This document shows, piece by piece, positions 1-8,489 of a DNA stretch of 64,000 nucleotides. Numbering within the stretch: the first letter of the stretch is position 1; each line of letters starts with the position of its first letter. Both the position numbers and the translations under genes were made by a program. This stretch comes from Brevundimonas mediterranea. GTDB lineage: Bacteria; Pseudomonadota; Alphaproteobacteria; Caulobacterales; Caulobacteraceae. The DNA is taken from assembly GCF_011064825.1 (NCBI RefSeq), contig NZ_CP048751.1, positions 2,108,001 to 2,172,000 on the forward strand. Reading direction: 5' to 3'. The notes below the pieces were generated by a model. That model did no database searches. It saw only the letters and a program-made list of their open reading frames with translations, and was not told where the DNA came from.

Positions 1-947
1 CGTGGACGCCGCTGTCTGCCTTGAGGTTCAACGCCAGCCTTTCCAGCGCCCGGCGCACCGTCCCCGACCTCCAGCGCTTCGAGCCCGAGTATTATGGCGA
101 ACCCGTCGTGGTGTTCGATTTCGTCAGAGGGGAGGCGGTCGAGGTGCTGCCGATCCTGGGCGGCGATCCCGGCCTTCGTCCGCCCCGCTCCGACCACCTG
201 ATGCTGTCGGCGGCGGCGGGCCCCTTCACCGCCCTGGCGCTGCAGGGCGGCGTGAATTTCGAGCGGGCGGAGGCGGTGGACGACATCGGCGCCCTGCCGG
301 CGCCGACGCCCCAGCTGGAGGCGGCCTTTCCGGAGCGGTTCCAGCGGGACGCCTCGGGCCGGCTGGTCAGCATCGACCAGCGGCCCCTCAACATCCGCTC
401 GGCGCTGAGCGAAAGCCTGAGCAGCAGTCTGACGGCCAACGTGCCGCTGGGGGACGAGGGCGCAAGGCGGGGCGTGCTGCGCGTGACGCTGAACCACAGC
501 TGGCGATTGACGAACCGGACGACGATCCATGAGGCCTTGCCGGAGCTGGACCGGCTGGCCGGCGACGGGGGCGGCGTGTCGCGTCAGTCTCTGGGCCTGT
601 CGATCGATGCGCGGCGAGGGCGATGGGGCGTCAACATCGGCGCCCGCTGGCGGGACGGATATCGCTTCAGGCGGGATTTCGGACGCGACGGCCCGGACGA
701 TCTGCGCATTGCGCCGTTCAGCGCCGTCAATCTCAAGCTGACACGCAAGTTCGAGCGCGCCATCGCCGGTCGGGATGAGGGGACGCGGCGCGGCGTCGGT
801 CTTCAAGTGGAGCTGGAAATCGCCAACCTGTTCGACGCCCGCCCCAAGGCGCGCCTGGGCGACGGACGCCCTGCGCCCGGCTATGGACGGGATGATCAGG
901 ATCCGCTGGGACGCACGGTTCAACTGAGCCTGAAGCGCCGATTTTGA
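1..947 (+). CDS. TonB-dependent receptor, C-terminal part (5' end outside window)
   Basis: The reading frame is open from the first bases of the window (codons in frame from position 3), so the start lies upstream. The visible ~314 residues look like the outer-membrane beta-barrel end of a TonB-dependent receptor: repeated amphipathic stretches such as GVNFERAEAVDDIGALP, a segment in which basic residues alternate with aromatics (SIDARRGRWGVNIGARW), an EIANLFDARP motif common near the last strands, and a terminal Phe (LKRRF) as required for barrel assembly. The plug domain and signal peptide are not visible, so the substrate cannot be inferred. The family call is by pattern and moderately secure. 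Confidence 0.7.
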   Translation, partial: WTPLSALRFNASLSSARRTVPDLQRFEPEYYGEPVVVFDFVRGEAVEVLPILGGDPGLRPPRSDHLMLSAAAGPFTALALQGGVNFERAEAVDDIGALPAPTPQLEAAFPERFQRDASGRLVSIDQRPLNIRSALSESLSSSLTANVPLGDEGARRGVLRVTLNHSWRLTNRTTIHEALPELDRLAGDGGGVSRQSLGLSIDARRGRWGVNIGARWRDGYRFRRDFGRDGPDDLRIAPFSAVNLKLTRKFERAIAGRDEGTRRGVGLQVELEIANLFDARPKARLGDGRPAPGYGRDDQDPLGRTVQLSLKRRF

Positions 948-1035
948 GGCGGTGGTCGATGTCGCCCGATATCAGGCTGAATGTCGGGGTTCGATCACCC
1001 CAACCCGCTTCAGGCGCCCGCCCGCGTCTTGAGGA

Positions 1036-1266
1036 TCAGCGCCGAGGGGCCGAACGCAGCCTGGCCGAACGGCCAGCGCCGCCGCGTTCCGCACTGAAAC
1101 GGCACAGGTAGCGGCGGAACAGTTCGCCCTGTTGGTAGGCGGTCTCTTTCGTGGTCGTGTCGCCGGTCACGGCCGCTTCGCCGTCATCGCCCAGCACGCG
1201 CCAGTTCCACAGGCCGGGGCGGACCTCGGCCAGATGCAGGGCGAAATCGGTGTGTTGCGCGGCCAT
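1036..1266 (-). CDS. Small hypothetical protein, 76 aa
   Basis: A small frame reading MAAQHTDFALHLAEVRPG and ending in an Arg-rich tail. No signal peptide, membrane segment or recognised motif is seen. It lies upstream of the regA-like gene on the same strand, with about 100 bp to that gene's stop codon. A soluble small protein is plausible from its codon use and ATG start, but I do not recognise a family. The Arg-rich C-terminus could be read-through of non-coding GC-rich DNA, so the frame is only moderately supported. Confidence 0.45.
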   Translation of the reverse strand: MAAQHTDFALHLAEVRPGLWNWRVLGDDGEAAVTGDTTTKETAYQQGELFRRYLCRFSAERGGAGRSARLRSAPRR

Positions 1267-1363
1267 GCCTGATCCGTCCCAAAGCGAGAAGCTGGTCCGG
1301 CGTGACGCAATTTTGCGGCCACCCGTGGATCAGCTCAGGTCGGGGGCGGGGCGGCCGCCCGGT

Positions 1364-1921
1364 TCAGCGCGGGGCGCGCTTGGCCAGGATGCGTTGCAGG
1401 GTGCGGCGGTGCATGCCCAAACGACGCGCGGTCTCCGAGACATTGTGGTCGCACAGTTCATAGACGCGCTGGATATGTTCCCAGCGCACCCGGTCGGCGC
1501 TCATCGGATTGTCCGGCGGCTCGGGCGCCTCGTCGGCCGTGGCCAGCAGGGCCTTGACCACGTCGTCGGCGTCGGCGGGCTTGGACAGATAGTCGACGGC
1601 CCCGGCCTTGACTGCGGCCACGGCCGTGGCGATGGCGCCGTATCCGGTCAGCATGACGATGCGGGCGTCCGCGCGCCGGTCGCGCACCGCCTCGACGACC
1701 TTCAGGCCGTTGCCGTCCTCCAGCCGCATGTCCAGCACGGCGAAGGCCGGGGCCTTGTCGCGCAGCAACCGGGTGGCCTCGGCGACGGACTCGGCGGTCG
1801 TCACCTCGAAGCCGCGCGCCTCCAGCGCCCGCCCCATTCGGGTGCGCAGGGCCTGGTCGTCGTCCAGCAGCAGCAGGGACTTGTCGGGGAGGGCGGTGAT
1901 ACGGGCGTCTATCTCGGGCAT
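1364..1921 (-). CDS. regA: Global redox response regulator, RegA/PrrA/ActR family
   Basis: A 185-residue two-domain response regulator. The receiver domain (about 15-125) has the acidic cluster LLDDDQ, phosphoacceptor Asp64 in FAVLDMRL, and Lys in YLSKPAD. A short linker leads to a Fis-type helix-turn-helix at the C-terminus with the nearly invariant RegA motif VSETARRLGMHRRTLQR. I chose the ATG at 1921 because AGGAGAG lies just upstream; longer in-frame starts lack this. The regB-like kinase is upstream on the same strand and senC diverges from that kinase, which is the classic reg/prr cluster. By family knowledge it controls respiratory, redox and energy genes. Confidence 0.93.
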   Translation of the reverse strand: MPEIDARITALPDKSLLLLDDDQALRTRMGRALEARGFEVTTAESVAEATRLLRDKAPAFAVLDMRLEDGNGLKVVEAVRDRRADARIVMLTGYGAIATAVAAVKAGAVDYLSKPADADDVVKALLATADEAPEPPDNPMSADRVRWEHIQRVYELCDHNVSETARRLGMHRRTLQRILAKRAPR

Positions 1922-2030
1922 GGGTCTCTCCTGCCGGTTCAAGTCGGGGCGGGGCGGGTCGGGGTCAAGGCCAAGGTTCAACCCTGCGACTCTTCGACCC
2001 AATACGCAGGTTGGGCGGGACTGGACCCTT

Positions 2031-3536
2031 TCAGGCCGCCACCTCCAGGGCCGGGCGCGCCCACCGGACCGCCACGCGGGCGCCGCGCGCAGGGCTGCGG
2101 GCGTCGGAGGTGACTTCGGGCCGCGGCAGACCCTGGCCGACGCTGACCACCCCCCCGGTCCGCTCCAGCAGGGTGCGGGCGATGAAGAAGCCCAGACCCA
2201 TGCCGCCCTGGCTGGGGGCGATGGGCGTCTCGGCCCCGGTGTTGCGCCGCCGGGACGTGGCGGCGGCGATCTGGGCGGCCAGGGCCAGGCGCGCCTTGCC
2301 CTGGGGGCGGCTGGTCACATAGGGCTCGCCCAGCCGGGGCAGGATGTCGCTGGCGAAGCCGGGGCCGTCGTCCAGGATGGCGATCTCGATCCAGCCGGCG
2401 TCGACCAGGGCCTGGACCCGCACGGTGGAGGCGGCGAAATCGGCGGCGTTCTCGACCAGGGTCGACAGGCCGTGGACCACCTCGGGCATTCGGCGTACGC
2501 GCGGCGCGGGCTGGCCGGGCGGGGTCTTGACCAGAACCTCGAAGTTCAGATCGAACCCCCGGTGCGGCTCCACCACCTCTTCCAGCAGGGCCTTCAGGGC
2601 GACGTCGGCATAGAGGGCGTCGTCGCCCTCGGGCTGTTGCGACAGCTGGGTCAGTATGCCCCGGCACCGCTCGGCCTGTTGCAGGATCAGGGCGGCGTCC
2701 TCGGCCGCGTCGCTGTCGGGGGCCGAGGCGCGCTGAAGCTCCTTGGCCACCACCTGGATGGTCGCCAGCGGCGTGCCCAGTTCGTGCGCCGCGGCCGCCG
2801 CCAGCCCGCCCAGGGCCGCCAGCCTCTGCTCGCGCTGCAGCACGTCCTGGGTCGTGGCCAGGGCCAGTTCCAGCTTCTCGGCGTCGGCCGCCACCCGCCA
2901 GGCGTAGCCGGCGGTGAACACCACCCCCGTCACCAGGGCCATGGCCATGCCGAGCCGATAGAGCAGGGGCAGGTGGAAATTCTCGTGGGCGCGCCAGGGC
3001 AGGGGCTCGGACCAGAAGAACAGCACCCCCACCGCGATCAGGGCCAGCAGGCCCAGCAACAGGGCCTGGCGGGCGGGCAGGGCCGCCGCGGCGATCGTCA
3101 CCGGCGCCACCAGCAGCAGGCAGAAGGGGTTCTCCAGCCCGCCGGTCAGGCCCAGCAGCAGGCCCAGCTGGAAGATGTCGAACCCCAGATGGACGGCCGT
3201 GGTTCGCCCGTCCGGCAGGCTGGCCTCCAGTCGTCTCACCCGCGCCATGGCCCCGACATTGACCGCCGCGCTGACGGCGATGACGATCAGGCAGGGCCAC
3301 AAGGGCAGGGGGAAGTGCAGGCCCTGCGACGCCGTCAATATGGCCACGCTCTGGCCCAGGATCGTCAGCCAGCGCAGGACGATCAGGGTCCGCAGCGAAA
3401 AGCCGCGTCCCCGCCGCGGCGCCTCGCGCCAACCCGCTTCGGACAGGCCGGCGTCGGCCAAGGAAGCGCCGGACAGACTCCCCTCCAATGGAGGCGGGGG
3501 CGCATGCGGCGCGATGCGGTCTTCTGTCGAGGTCAC
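2031..3536 (-). CDS. regB: Redox-sensing membrane histidine kinase, RegB/PrrB/ActS family
   Basis: A 501-residue sensor kinase with about six membrane helices (residues ~50-215), including the family quinone-site box GGLENPF at 132-138. The phosphoacceptor is His251 in HELGTPLATI. Cys291 lies exactly 40 residues after it in QAERCRGIL; Rhodobacter RegB has His225 and redox-active Cys265 at the same spacing. The ATPase domain shows ENAADFA (N box), DDGPGF and GGMGLGFFIARTL. A ~45-residue cytoplasmic extension precedes the first helix. The gene is upstream of regA on the same strand, with ~110 bp between its stop and the regA ATG. It should phosphorylate RegA in response to quinone pool and thiol redox state. 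Confidence 0.93.
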   Translation of the reverse strand: MTSTEDRIAPHAPPPPLEGSLSGASLADAGLSEAGWREAPRRGRGFSLRTLIVLRWLTILGQSVAILTASQGLHFPLPLWPCLIVIAVSAAVNVGAMARVRRLEASLPDGRTTAVHLGFDIFQLGLLLGLTGGLENPFCLLLVAPVTIAAAALPARQALLLGLLALIAVGVLFFWSEPLPWRAHENFHLPLLYRLGMAMALVTGVVFTAGYAWRVAADAEKLELALATTQDVLQREQRLAALGGLAAAAAHELGTPLATIQVVAKELQRASAPDSDAAEDAALILQQAERCRGILTQLSQQPEGDDALYADVALKALLEEVVEPHRGFDLNFEVLVKTPPGQPAPRVRRMPEVVHGLSTLVENAADFAASTVRVQALVDAGWIEIAILDDGPGFASDILPRLGEPYVTSRPQGKARLALAAQIAAATSRRRNTGAETPIAPSQGGMGLGFFIARTLLERTGGVVSVGQGLPRPEVTSDARSPARGARVAVRWARPALEVAA

Positions 3537-3580
3537 GGGCCTTCTATAGACCGGGTCAGAGGTTTTCGTCAGAGGTCGTC

Positions 3581-4198
3581 ATGCCGCGCCGTTCCATCCT
3601 GCTGTTCGCGGGCGCCTGTATCGCCATCGCCGCCGCCCTGGCCATCGTCACCGTGGTGGTGGTGTCAGGCCGTGGCCCGGCGGCTGGCGAGGTCTCCTCC
3701 ACTGGCCAGCCGCTGGTCGGCGGCGACTTCCAGCTGGTGAACCAGGACGGGGCGCCCGTCGATCAGACGATGCTGAACGGCAAATGGAGCCTGGTCTTCT
3801 TCGGCTTCACCTATTGCCCCGAATTCTGCCCCACCACCCTGGCCGAAATGGCCGCGGTGCAGCAGCGGCTGGGCGACAAGGCGGACGATCTTCAGATCGT
3901 CTTCGTCAGCATTGACCCCGAACGCGACACGCCCCGGCAGCTGAAGGACTATCTGTCCTCCGACGGCTTCCCCAGGGGGACCATCGGCCTGACAGGCACG
4001 CCGGAACAGGTCGCCCAGGCGGCCAAGGCCTACCGCGCCTACTACGAAAAAGTCGGCGAGGGCGAGGGCTACACGATGAACCACTCCCTGACCGTCTATC
4101 TGATGGGCCCTGACGGCAAGTTCCGCACCGCCGTCGCCTATGGCCTGGGTCCGGACAAGGCGACCAAGATCATCGAAGACGCGATGGCGCGGGGTTAA
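3581..4198 (+). CDS. senC: SCO1/SenC/PrrC family copper chaperone-thioredoxin
   Basis: A 205-residue protein with one N-terminal membrane anchor (about 7-29) and a thioredoxin-like periplasmic domain. The copper-binding motif is TYCPEFCPT with Cys79 and Cys83, and the third ligand is the His of MNHSLTVYL. SCO/SenC proteins help assemble the CuA centre of cytochrome c oxidase. The ATG at 3581 is chosen because it begins the signal anchor and follows AGAGG. It diverges from regB (45 bp apart), as in the reg/prr cluster of other alphaproteobacteria. Its TAA overlaps the TAA of prfC on the other strand at 4195-4198. Confidence 0.93.
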   Translation: MPRRSILLFAGACIAIAAALAIVTVVVVSGRGPAAGEVSSTGQPLVGGDFQLVNQDGAPVDQTMLNGKWSLVFFGFTYCPEFCPTTLAEMAAVQQRLGDKADDLQIVFVSIDPERDTPRQLKDYLSSDGFPRGTIGLTGTPEQVAQAAKAYRAYYEKVGEGEGYTMNHSLTVYLMGPDGKFRTAVAYGLGPDKATKIIEDAMARG

Positions 4199-5868
4199 CC
4201 CCGCTCCTTGGTCTTGGTGAAGGCCACCTTGGGGAAGCGTTCGCCGACATAGCCGGTCTCCCAGCTGGACTTGGCCAGGAAGACCGGGGCCTGGTCGATG
4301 TCGCGGGCCATCTGGGGGCGGTATTTGCCGCTGAAGTCCTCGATGTCCGCGTCGGTTCCCCCCGAAGCTGGAGTGACCCAGCGCGCCTCGGCGTAGGGGG
4401 ACGGCTCGAAGATGACGTCCAGGCCGTATTCCTCGCCCAGGCGGTCGGCCATGACCTCGAACTGCAGCTGGCCCACGGCGCCGACGATGAAGTCGGACCC
4501 GATCTCGGGCCGGAACAACTGGGTGACGCCTTCCTCGGCCAGGCCTTCCAGCGCCTTCTTCAGGTGTTTGGCCTTCAGCGGATCCTTGACCCGGACCCGT
4601 TGCAGGATTTCCGGGGCGAAGTTCGGCAGGCCGGCGAACCGCACCACCCCGCTTTCCGACAGGCTGTCGCCGACGCGCAGCACGCCATGGTTCGGAATGC
4701 CGATCACGTCGCCGGCGAAGGCGTCGTCGGCCAGTTCGCGGTCGCTGGCGAAGAACATGATCGGCGCATTGACCGACAGGGACTTGCCGGTGTTCTGCAC
4801 CTTCAGCTTCATGCCGCGCTTGAAGGCGCCCGAGGCCATGCGGAACATGGCGATCCGGTCGCGGTGGTTGGGGTCCATATTGGCCTGGACCTTGAAGACG
4901 AAGCCGGTGACCTCGTCGGCGCCGGGCTCGACGACGGTATCGACGGGGGCGGGGGCGTTGCGGGTCTCGGGCGGGGATTCCTTCCTCGCCTTCATCACCT
5001 TGGGCGCCGGGGCCCAGTCGCCGATGGCCTTCAGCAGTTCGTCGATGCCGAAATGGCGCAGGGCCGAACCCCACAGCACCGGCGTCATATGGCCCTCCAG
5101 GAAGGCCTGACGGTCAAAGGCCGGATAGCCGCCCTCGACCAGTTCGACGGCCTCGGCCAGGGCGTCCTGCTCGCCCGCCTCGAAATACTGGGCCGCCTGG
5201 TCCAGGGGCAGGGCTGCGGGGTGTTCGGGATCCTCGGCCGAACCGGCGATCTTGCGGGTATAGGGCTGGAAGCGGCCGGTCCCGACCTCGACCATGCCGC
5301 GCAGACGATTGCCGCTCTCGGCCGGCCACCAGATGGGGGCCGGGTCGAGTTGCAGCCGGGACGCGATGTCGTCCAGCAGCGTCATCGGGTCCTGGGCCTC
5401 GCGGTCCAGCTTGTTGATGAAGGTGATGATCGGGATGTCGCGCAGGCGGCAGACCTCGAACAGTTTCAGCGTCTGCGGCTCGATCCCCTTGGCGGCGTCC
5501 AGCACCATGATGGCGCAGTCGGCGGCGGTCAGGGTGCGATAGGTGTCTTCGGAGAAGTCCTCGTGGCCCGGCGTGTCGAGCAGGTTGAACATCTTGCCGT
5601 CGTGCTCGAACGTCATGACCGAGGCGCTGACGGAGATGCCGCGCTCCTTCTCGATCTTCATCCAGTCGGACCGGGTCCGCCGGTTCTCGCCCCGCGCCCG
5701 CACGGCCCCGGCCGCGCGAATGGCGCCGCCGGCCAGCAGGATGTGCTCGGTCAGGGTCGTCTTGCCCGCATCCGGGTGGGCGATGATGGCGAAGGTCCGG
5801 CGCCTCGCCGCTTCGGCGGCGAGAGTCCTTGAAGACTTGGCCGCTTCCTCGGGCAGTGTCAGTGTCAT
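4195..5868 (-). CDS. prfC: Peptide chain release factor 3
   Basis: A 557-residue translational GTPase that recycles class I release factors. The G domain shows AHPDAGKTT (G1), DTPGHEDF (G3) and INKLDRE (G4); the GENRRTRSDWMKIEKERGIS stretch is typical of RF3 switch I. Domains II and III follow from ~300, including the RF3 signature GAVGQLQFEVMADRL. Length is close to the usual ~530 with a modest extension. It is 31 bp downstream of the metallopeptidase-like gene on the same strand, so the two are probably co-transcribed. Its stop codon overlaps that of the convergent senC. Confidence 0.95.
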   Translation of the reverse strand: MTLTLPEEAAKSSRTLAAEAARRRTFAIIAHPDAGKTTLTEHILLAGGAIRAAGAVRARGENRRTRSDWMKIEKERGISVSASVMTFEHDGKMFNLLDTPGHEDFSEDTYRTLTAADCAIMVLDAAKGIEPQTLKLFEVCRLRDIPIITFINKLDREAQDPMTLLDDIASRLQLDPAPIWWPAESGNRLRGMVEVGTGRFQPYTRKIAGSAEDPEHPAALPLDQAAQYFEAGEQDALAEAVELVEGGYPAFDRQAFLEGHMTPVLWGSALRHFGIDELLKAIGDWAPAPKVMKARKESPPETRNAPAPVDTVVEPGADEVTGFVFKVQANMDPNHRDRIAMFRMASGAFKRGMKLKVQNTGKSLSVNAPIMFFASDRELADDAFAGDVIGIPNHGVLRVGDSLSESGVVRFAGLPNFAPEILQRVRVKDPLKAKHLKKALEGLAEEGVTQLFRPEIGSDFIVGAVGQLQFEVMADRLGEEYGLDVIFEPSPYAEARWVTPASGGTDADIEDFSGKYRPQMARDIDQAPVFLAKSSWETGYVGERFPKVAFTKTKERG

Positions 5869-5899
5869 GGCGCGCGACTAGCGCGCCCGGGCGTGAAAG

Positions 5900-7474
5900 T
5901 CACTCGCTGGCGGGCGCCGGAGGCGATTCAGGGCTGTCTTCCGATGGAGACTCGGGCTGGGAGACTGTCGCGCCGTCAAGCGGCTCCTCCAGCGTGGGCG
6001 ATGGCTCCCCGCCCTCGAGCGCGGCGATCATCCGCGCCGCCATGTCCGACGCACCGCCGCCGTGCGGATTATTCGCCAGGGGTTTAAGCAGCCTGACCGC
6101 GTCTTCCTTTTCGTCGGTTTCGATCAAGGCGGCGGCGTAGCTCAGGCGGACCTCGGCCAGTTGCGGCGCCCGTTCAAAGGCGAGGCCCAGCGTCAGCATG
6201 TCGTTCTCATTGGGATAGCCGGGCGCGCCGCTACGCATTTCGCTGATCAGCATCAGCGTCCGATAGTCGTTGTCGGCGGCGGCGTAGGCGCGGCTCAGAT
6301 AGGTTCTTGCCTCGCGCTTCAGCGCCATGCTCTCGGCGGCGTCCTCGACGTCGCGCGCGCGACGCAGGCGCTCCTGGGCCAGGAACTGCAAGGCCTCGAC
6401 GTTGTCGGGTTCGAGCTCGATTAGCCGTTGCAGGGCGCGTTCTCCAGCCGGGCGGTCGCCGAAATGCATGCCGGCGTGACCGGCGGCCAGCAAGGCCAGC
6501 GGGTCGTCGCCGTGGCGGGCGGCGATGCTCGCCACCTCCTGCCCCAGGGCGGCCCGATCCTCGTCCTCCACGCCGATTTTCAGTCTCTGGTTGATCAGCA
6601 GCAGGTCGTTCGCCGAACGGGGCAGGCGGGTTACGGTTATGTCCGCAGGCGGGAAGTCGCCCGTGATGACCCGCACGACCAGCGATCTTTGGTTCAGATA
6701 TCGACGCAGGGCGGTGCGCAACTCACCCATGGTCATGCCGGTTGCGGTCTCCATGGCCTCCACAGGATCGCCGCCGTTGCCGACTGAGGTCAGATAGGCG
6801 CTCAACTGCTGAAGACGCGCGGGATCGCTGAAGAACCAATGGGTCAGCAACCAGGCGACCGGATAATAGGTTTCGCGATAGCTGCTGCGCGTAATCTCCG
6901 CCGGCCGCGACCGCAGCAGCATCTCCAGTGGGATCCAACTGCCGTTGAACAGCCAATAGGCCCGGTTTTCGCTATAGCCGCCTACCTGAATCTTGCCGCC
7001 GTCGATGTCGGCGGTCATGTAGTATTCGGCGAAACCTTCGACGAACCAGCCGGGATAGGCGGCCGACATGCTGCCCAACATGAAATGGTGGACGTATTCA
7101 TGGAGCAGGATTTCGTCGTTCTCGCCGCGGACTGCCACCGCGAATATGTCTTCGGATGTCGGGAAATAGGTGCCCACGACATTCTGTGGGGTGGAGGGGT
7201 GCACTCGCAGCAGACCGGACCTGGAGTTCACCAGATAGATGGGCAGTTTGCGGGGCGGCGCCTCGTTCATCGGAAAGCCTGACCGATAGCGCATGACCCG
7301 GTCGAAGGTTTCCAGCTTCTGGACATACTCCCTGAGCGAACGCTCGCTGCCCTCGCTATAGACGATGAAGCGTTCGCTTTCCGCCTTCAGCCAATCCGCA
7401 CGCGCCGTTGTCGCCGTCAGAGTCAGCGCCGCTAAGGCGACCGCCAATACGGCGCCCAGTCCGGATATCCTCAT
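5900..7474 (-). CDS. Secreted HExxH metallopeptidase-like protein with TPR-like tail
   Basis: A 524-residue protein with a Sec signal (residues 1-26, cleavage after TARA). The N-terminal half carries HEYVHH at 125-130, a zincin HExxH motif, followed about 20 residues later by WFVEGFAEYY, which supplies a likely third ligand Glu (gluzincin pattern). The C-terminal half is helical with Ala/Leu-rich repeats resembling TPRs (ALLAAGHAGMHFGDR, NVEALQFLAQERL) and ends in an acidic, Pro-rich tail. It resembles alphaproteobacterial proteins annotated as DUF1570-like or tetratricopeptide proteins. The substrate is unknown. It precedes prfC by 31 bp. Confidence 0.7.
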   Translation of the reverse strand: MRISGLGAVLAVALAALTLTATTARADWLKAESERFIVYSEGSERSLREYVQKLETFDRVMRYRSGFPMNEAPPRKLPIYLVNSRSGLLRVHPSTPQNVVGTYFPTSEDIFAVAVRGENDEILLHEYVHHFMLGSMSAAYPGWFVEGFAEYYMTADIDGGKIQVGGYSENRAYWLFNGSWIPLEMLLRSRPAEITRSSYRETYYPVAWLLTHWFFSDPARLQQLSAYLTSVGNGGDPVEAMETATGMTMGELRTALRRYLNQRSLVVRVITGDFPPADITVTRLPRSANDLLLINQRLKIGVEDEDRAALGQEVASIAARHGDDPLALLAAGHAGMHFGDRPAGERALQRLIELEPDNVEALQFLAQERLRRARDVEDAAESMALKREARTYLSRAYAAADNDYRTLMLISEMRSGAPGYPNENDMLTLGLAFERAPQLAEVRLSYAAALIETDEKEDAVRLLKPLANNPHGGGASDMAARMIAALEGGEPSPTLEEPLDGATVSQPESPSEDSPESPPAPASE

Positions 7475-7622
7475 GGCCTGCTACTCGTCCCCGCCGAACG
7501 GGACTGATTAGTCCCGTCTCCTCCGACCTTCGATTTGTCGCAAAGGTTGTGCGGCATCGTAAAGAGCCGTGTGCATGTCGCGCGAAGAATTCTGCTCTCT
7601 GCGCGCGATTTGCGCCACATCA

Positions 7623-7649
7623 AATAACCCCTCGCCATAAGGGGCTATT
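7623..7649. repeat. Imperfect inverted repeat, 10-bp arms
   Basis: Arms AATAACCCCT and AGGGGCTATT pair with one mismatch around a 7-nt loop. The location, in the leader of the 51-residue gene and ~95 bp before its start, suits an operator or an RNA hairpin. No T-tract follows, so a simple terminator is less likely. Confidence 0.5.
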
Positions 7650-7704
7650 GGAGTCATTGTCGGGTCTGAGGAGACGATCAGGCCGTCAGAGCCCGGCGCT
7701 TCTC

Positions 7705-7722
7705 TCCCGGATCGATCCGGGA
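7705..7722. promoter_or_regulatory. 18-bp perfect palindrome before small membrane protein gene
   Basis: TCCCGGATCGATCCGGGA is its own reverse complement. It ends ~10 bp before the AAGGAAA ribosome-binding site of the 51-residue gene, so as RNA it would form a stem next to the translation start, and as DNA it could be a dimeric operator. Function is inferred from position only. Confidence 0.45.
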
Positions 7723-7743
7723 CCATAGGGAAAGGAAATGACG

Positions 7744-7899
7744 ATGGCTGTTATCCATCCTGAGGACCGCGCCGTCGGTCTCGACCGTTCGAAATTCGAG
7801 CGCCCGCACAGGCTGCACCCCGCTTTCGGACTGGTGATCGGCTTCGGCTTCATCTTCGCTGCAGCGGCCGTCGTTCACGCCTTGTTCACGGCGTTCTGA
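7744..7899 (+). CDS. Small single-pass membrane protein, 51 aa
   Basis: Reads MAVIHPEDRAVGLDR, a basic segment (KFERPHRLHP), then one hydrophobic helix (about 28-50, FGLVIGFGFIFAAAAVV) ending HALFTAF. AAGGAAA lies 7 nt upstream of the ATG at 7744, a good ribosome-binding site; an in-frame ATG at 7738 is too close to it. Cytosolic N-terminus with a C-terminal anchor is predicted from charge. Two palindromes precede it. I do not recognise a family. Similar tiny membrane proteins in alphaproteobacteria accompany respiratory or envelope complexes, but nothing here shows such a role. Confidence 0.65.
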   Translation: MAVIHPEDRAVGLDRSKFERPHRLHPAFGLVIGFGFIFAAAAVVHALFTAF

Positions 7900-7992
7900 A
7901 GGCGCGACGACATTTGGCGCGGCCGTTTGACCGGTCGCTTCACGGAATAAGCAGGCGTCTGGGGATCCGCCTCAGACGATGAGCAGAGACGG

Positions 7993-8367
7993 TCAGGCGG
8001 CCAGACGGTTCCACACGGCGCGATCCGCCGCGATCGCGTCCAGTCGGCGGCCCTTCTCCTGCAACTGCCTCATCACCACGTCGGGCAGGGTGCAGAAGCG
8101 CGGCTCGACCAGGTCGGGATTGCAGGCGGCTGTCGGCGCGGCGAACAGGGCGGCGTTGACCTCGGGGCTGCGCTCGGCGATCAGCCAGGCCAGACGGCGC
8201 GCCCGGCCGGGATCGTTGCGGTGCAGCAGCGGATCCTCGGCGAACAGTTCGCAGCCCAGTTCCAGCACATAGTCGAAGCCCAGCTTCTCGAACCGGCGCG
8301 CGTCGGCGGGCGTGACCGGACAGGCCTCGTCCAGGTCGAACACGACGTCGTTCAGAAGAAACAGCAT
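7993..8367 (-). CDS. Hypothetical protein, 124 aa
   Basis: Reads MLFLLNDVVFDLDEA and continues as a soluble, Leu/Arg-rich protein containing two cysteines (ELGCEL, NPDLVEPRFCTL). The start at 8367 is chosen over a 15-residue longer form because the sequence becomes protein-like there; neither has a strong ribosome-binding site. No motif or signal is recognised. It is probably a conserved lineage-specific protein, given its clean frame and typical codon use. Confidence 0.6.
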   Translation of the reverse strand: MLFLLNDVVFDLDEACPVTPADARRFEKLGFDYVLELGCELFAEDPLLHRNDPGRARRLAWLIAERSPEVNAALFAAPTAACNPDLVEPRFCTLPDVVMRQLQEKGRRLDAIAADRAVWNRLAA

Positions 8368-8489
8368 GGGCGAGACGCTTCTTGCGATCCGGACGGGAGG
8401 TCGTCCGTACACACAGCCTTACGCCCCAGTCGCTTGCGGTCCCGTTCACGGACGCGGTTAAGCCTTTCTGACCGGGCGATCCGGGAATT

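Larger units (their letters stand above)
7475..7737. other. Intergenic region with two dyads upstream of a small gene
   Basis: About 260 bp between divergent genes. It must carry promoters both ways but no clear -35/-10 pair is evident. It contains an imperfect hairpin at 7623-7649 and an 18-bp perfect palindrome at 7705-7722, listed separately. I see no gene in it. Confidence 0.5.

Noticed and set aside
1608..3740. Very long open frame on the plus strand across regA/regB
   Set aside because: It runs antisense to the well-supported two-component genes, is Gln/Gly/Arg-rich low-complexity, and is an effect of high GC.
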